From: Coemansia sp. RSA 487
Taxonomy: Eukaryota > Kickxellomycota > Kickxellomycetes > Kickxellales > Kickxellaceae
Assembly (NCBI GenBank): GCA_027577595.1
Contig: JANBRJ010000007.1
Span: 186,001-250,000, forward strand
Direction: 5' to 3'
Length of the DNA: 64,000 bases
The notes under the pieces were generated by a model. That model saw nothing but the letters and a program-made list of their open reading frames with translations, did not search any database and was not told where the DNA came from. Positions within the stretch are counted from its first letter, which is position 1. The number at the start of each line of letters is the position of its first letter. Made by a program: the position numbers and the translations under genes. Shown in pieces: positions 61,377 to 64,000 of this stretch.

Positions 61377-64000
61377 GATAGCGGCTTATGTGATAACGAT
61401 TAGGCGCACAAATTGCGAGCCATCATCATTATCAGAACGCTTTGACGGCTGTAAAAGCTAACCTTTTGTTCGGGGTAAAAACGAAGAGTAACTTTAGTCC
61501 TGTTTTGAAAAATGCTAACAATCTTTATGAAACTTGGTAGCACCGCCGACTTTTATACTATCATAGTTTAACTCAAATCGCTTCCTCTAATGTTGGATTA
61601 TTTAGTGGTTATTGTTCTGTTGTGTTGGTTGCTGCAATGTGTATGATAATGGTGACTATTGAAACTACAAGTTCGTTGTCGGCCACAGAGATCAACTACG
61701 TTTTTAAATTGTTCGGGGTCGAGAAGAGTCTATGGGTGTCGTTTGCGTTGATGAAAGTTCCGATGGATATGCGATCAGAGTACGAGAATTATAGTGCGCC
61801 TTGAATGGTCACGAGATTCTGGCGTGGAGTTCATTGGGTGAGTTTCTAGTCACGCTATATTGCGACGCGATCCATCGGTTGGACGCTGGTATTTGAATTT
61901 ATCAGATGAAGCCGCCGACGAATTCGGCCGAGTTTGAAACCTTCCTTGAGGAATATAAGATCCTATGCAAACGCGGCGTATACGATATCGGACAGGGGAT
62001 TGCAACAGATATCTCCACTGCGAAGCTTCCGATCAAGCTTTGTAATCGGTTCATTGCTGAAGCAGAGGCTAATACAGCGTATAAGTTCGATGTAGTTGTG
62101 TCAAAGGCTAGGAGCTTCTTCGCAGCCGAAAAATCAATGCAGCAGGAGCCAGCTAAAATCGATGCAGTGATGCCAGCTACGCCTCGTTGTAATCTGAACA
62201 ACTGGCCGAAAGTTGTGAGGACTGATAAGCCCTCGGTTGTGCCACGTAATATAGCGTTGATCGAAACAAGTCCGTTGAATGGGGCGCCTGCAAAAATCCT
62301 ACCTGCGGAGCAATTGTGTATTGACGACATGGCTAACGAGATCCTGGTTCACATGTTGGTGGATGGCGGGTCGCAGATAACTATTGCCGATGAGGAGATT
62401 TGTAAGAAGTCGAAAAGAAAGTTGTATGATTTGGACGCGTCGATACCAACTGTTTTGGCAGATGGCACACACTGTCATGACTGTACAAAGTATTACATAT
62501 TACCTATTCATTTCGGTGGCAATTTGCACATTAATACTTATTGTTTGGTGATGCCAGCGATGGTTGATATCCTACTCGGTAACAACCGGCTGAAAGAGCA
62601 CAAGAGCGTTTTCCATTGCGAGGAGGACATTGTGTTTATTGCTGAAAGATATAAGCTTTGGAAAATCTCGGGAACAGTGGTTCAGGCCGCGTCAGTTGCA
62701 GAGAACGCGATCAAACTGATTACAGCCAACGCAGTGGCAAAGTTAATAGAAGATGGCGATGTCGACTCGATGGGCTGGGTTTGCGTGAGATTTCCCGAGG
62801 ACAGTTTGAAGTCTCAATTGTCTGTTGCAGCACTGGCGACGAGTCAGGAAGACCAGCTGGCGACGCTGTGCTCAAGGTATAAGCAGGTACTTGAGTAGCC
62901 ACCAGTCAGTCGACCTGTGCCTTGGCGGTCCTGAAATGGACATCCACCTGACAGAGGGGTCTGAACCGGTCGCCAGAGCGCCGTATCGTTTGTCACATGC
63001 AGAGATGGCCGAGATGGAGAAGCATATAGGCGAATTGCTAAAGAGAGGTTACATTTGCACGCCTACGTCGCCTTGGGCTGCTCTGGTGCTATTTGTGCGC
63101 AAGAATGATGGTACGCTGCGCATGTGCGTTGATTATTGCGGCTTGAAAAGTATATGATTAAGGATGCGTTTCCAATGCCACTTATTGATGGCTTGGTTGA
63201 TGAGACACATGGCGTGCAGATGTTTTCGAAGCCCGATCTTGTTCAGTCATATAACCAGGTGCGTATTCGTCATGAGGACATTCCGAAGACGGGTTTCCAA
63301 ACGAAATTGGGATTGTACGAGTACACAATTGTGCGGTTTGGGCTGGCCAATACACCAGCGGTGTTCCAGCGAGTGATGAGCCATGCACCACGCGATTTGA
63401 TTGGCAAGTGTTGCATCGTGTATTTGGATGGTATTCTGATTTACTCAAGGAATGCTGAAGAACACACGAAGCATTTGGATGCAGTACTCCAGCATTTGTA
63501 GGAGAACAATCTACGTACGAAGCCGGAGAAATGCGAGTTTTTCAAGAATTCGATCGAGCTCTTGGGTTATGTGATCACGAAGGACGGCTTGAGAACAGAT
63601 CCAGGCAAAGTGGCAGCGGTTAAAAATTGGCGTGTGTCCGAATTGTTTACTGATGTTCGGGCTTTCCTCGGTCTTAGTGGCTATTATCATCGTTTTGTCA
63701 AAGACTGGTCGTGGATTGCTATGCCACTGACGAATTTGCTGGCGACGAAGGAATTTGTTTGGAATGACGAAGCAGAATCGGCATTTGATAAGCTGAAGGA
63801 ACGGCTGTCGTCTGCACCGATTATCAAGCAGTTTGATCCGAAACGAGCGATCCGTGTTGAAACACCCCATTTTACTTTGAACCAAAGCTCCTCAATGGGA
63901 TTTAGAAAGAGTGAGTGTGGAGGCAGATATAGGCGCTTGTATTGTCTGTTTTCTATTAGGTCTCGAATGGCTAATGACGTGTGGATTGGAGCATTGTCCA
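61377..64000 (+). mobile_element. Ty3/gypsy LTR retrotransposon fossil, partial at right edge
   Basis: A broken element of the Ty3/gypsy family. In order: a gag-like region (about 61620-62300); a retropepsin-like protease segment with LVDGGSQITIAD (about 62340-62650); reverse transcriptase (about 62900-63500) with RMCVDYCGLK, PDLVQSYNQVRI and a YLDGILIYS catalytic motif; then the connection/RNase H start (about 63500-63900). It has a handful of breaks and continues beyond the window. The left LTR is not identified; the first 240 bp may be LTR or leader. Amino-acid signatures are still clear, so it is probably not very ancient. Confidence 0.85.

Overview
The window looks like nuclear DNA of an early-diverging filamentous fungus. 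The inference is Kickxellales (Coemansia/Linderina-like): compact genes, introns of about 100 to 530 bp with GT-AG ends, AT-rich F-box-like proteins in an otherwise moderately GC-rich genome, FunK1-type kinase remnants, and a Fanzor nuclease. There is no prokaryotic organisation; every gene has its own promoter region.

Layout, left to right: an unidentified coiled-coil gene running off the left edge on the minus strand (one intron); BMS1 (ribosome biogenesis GTPase); a truncated FunK1 kinase; a decayed Fanzor copy; a GRAM-GRAM-TBC Rab GAP; a TPC1-like mitochondrial carrier; a repeat-bearing intergenic region; a DUF2408/CUB1-like gene (3 exons); ARS2/SRRT; a PX-domain protein; an F-box-like protein; YJU2 (splicing); SLH1/ASCC3 (ribosome-collision helicase); a PTC2/3-type PP2C phosphatase; a disordered RGG protein; tRNA-Arg(ACG); a ZC3H3-like CCCH protein.

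The right half holds two tandem DHTKD1 genes (2-oxoadipate dehydrogenase E1), both intact by splice reconstruction (8 and 4 exons), separated by 2 kb with a copia-type RNase H fossil. Then come a dynactin p24 (DCTN3-like) gene, ribosomal protein P1, an F-box-like pseudogene, a dispersed repeat copy, a CaMK1-like kinase, an ACOT13-like thioesterase, a nearly intact Fanzor element, and a broken Ty3/gypsy element that runs off the right edge.

The most unusual content is the Fanzor pair. A near-complete copy (58658-61376) and a decayed copy (6489-8748) share the same 3' end, which carries two small stem-loops. Upstream of the near-complete copy is a module of hairpin, conserved spacer and TATA box. 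The same module lies upstream of the truncated FunK1 gene and abuts the 5' end of the decayed Fanzor copy. In both places the Fanzor 3' end lies 150 to 220 bp upstream of a host start codon, in the same orientation. The second notable point is the tandem, deeply diverged DHTKD1 pair, in which one copy has lost the usual NPSHLE active-site motif.

Most host genes are core RNA/ribosome functions (BMS1, ARS2, YJU2, SLH1, ZC3H3, P1, tRNA) or membrane traffic and signalling (TBC, PX, PP2C, CaMK, dynactin). There is no evidence that they form a cluster.
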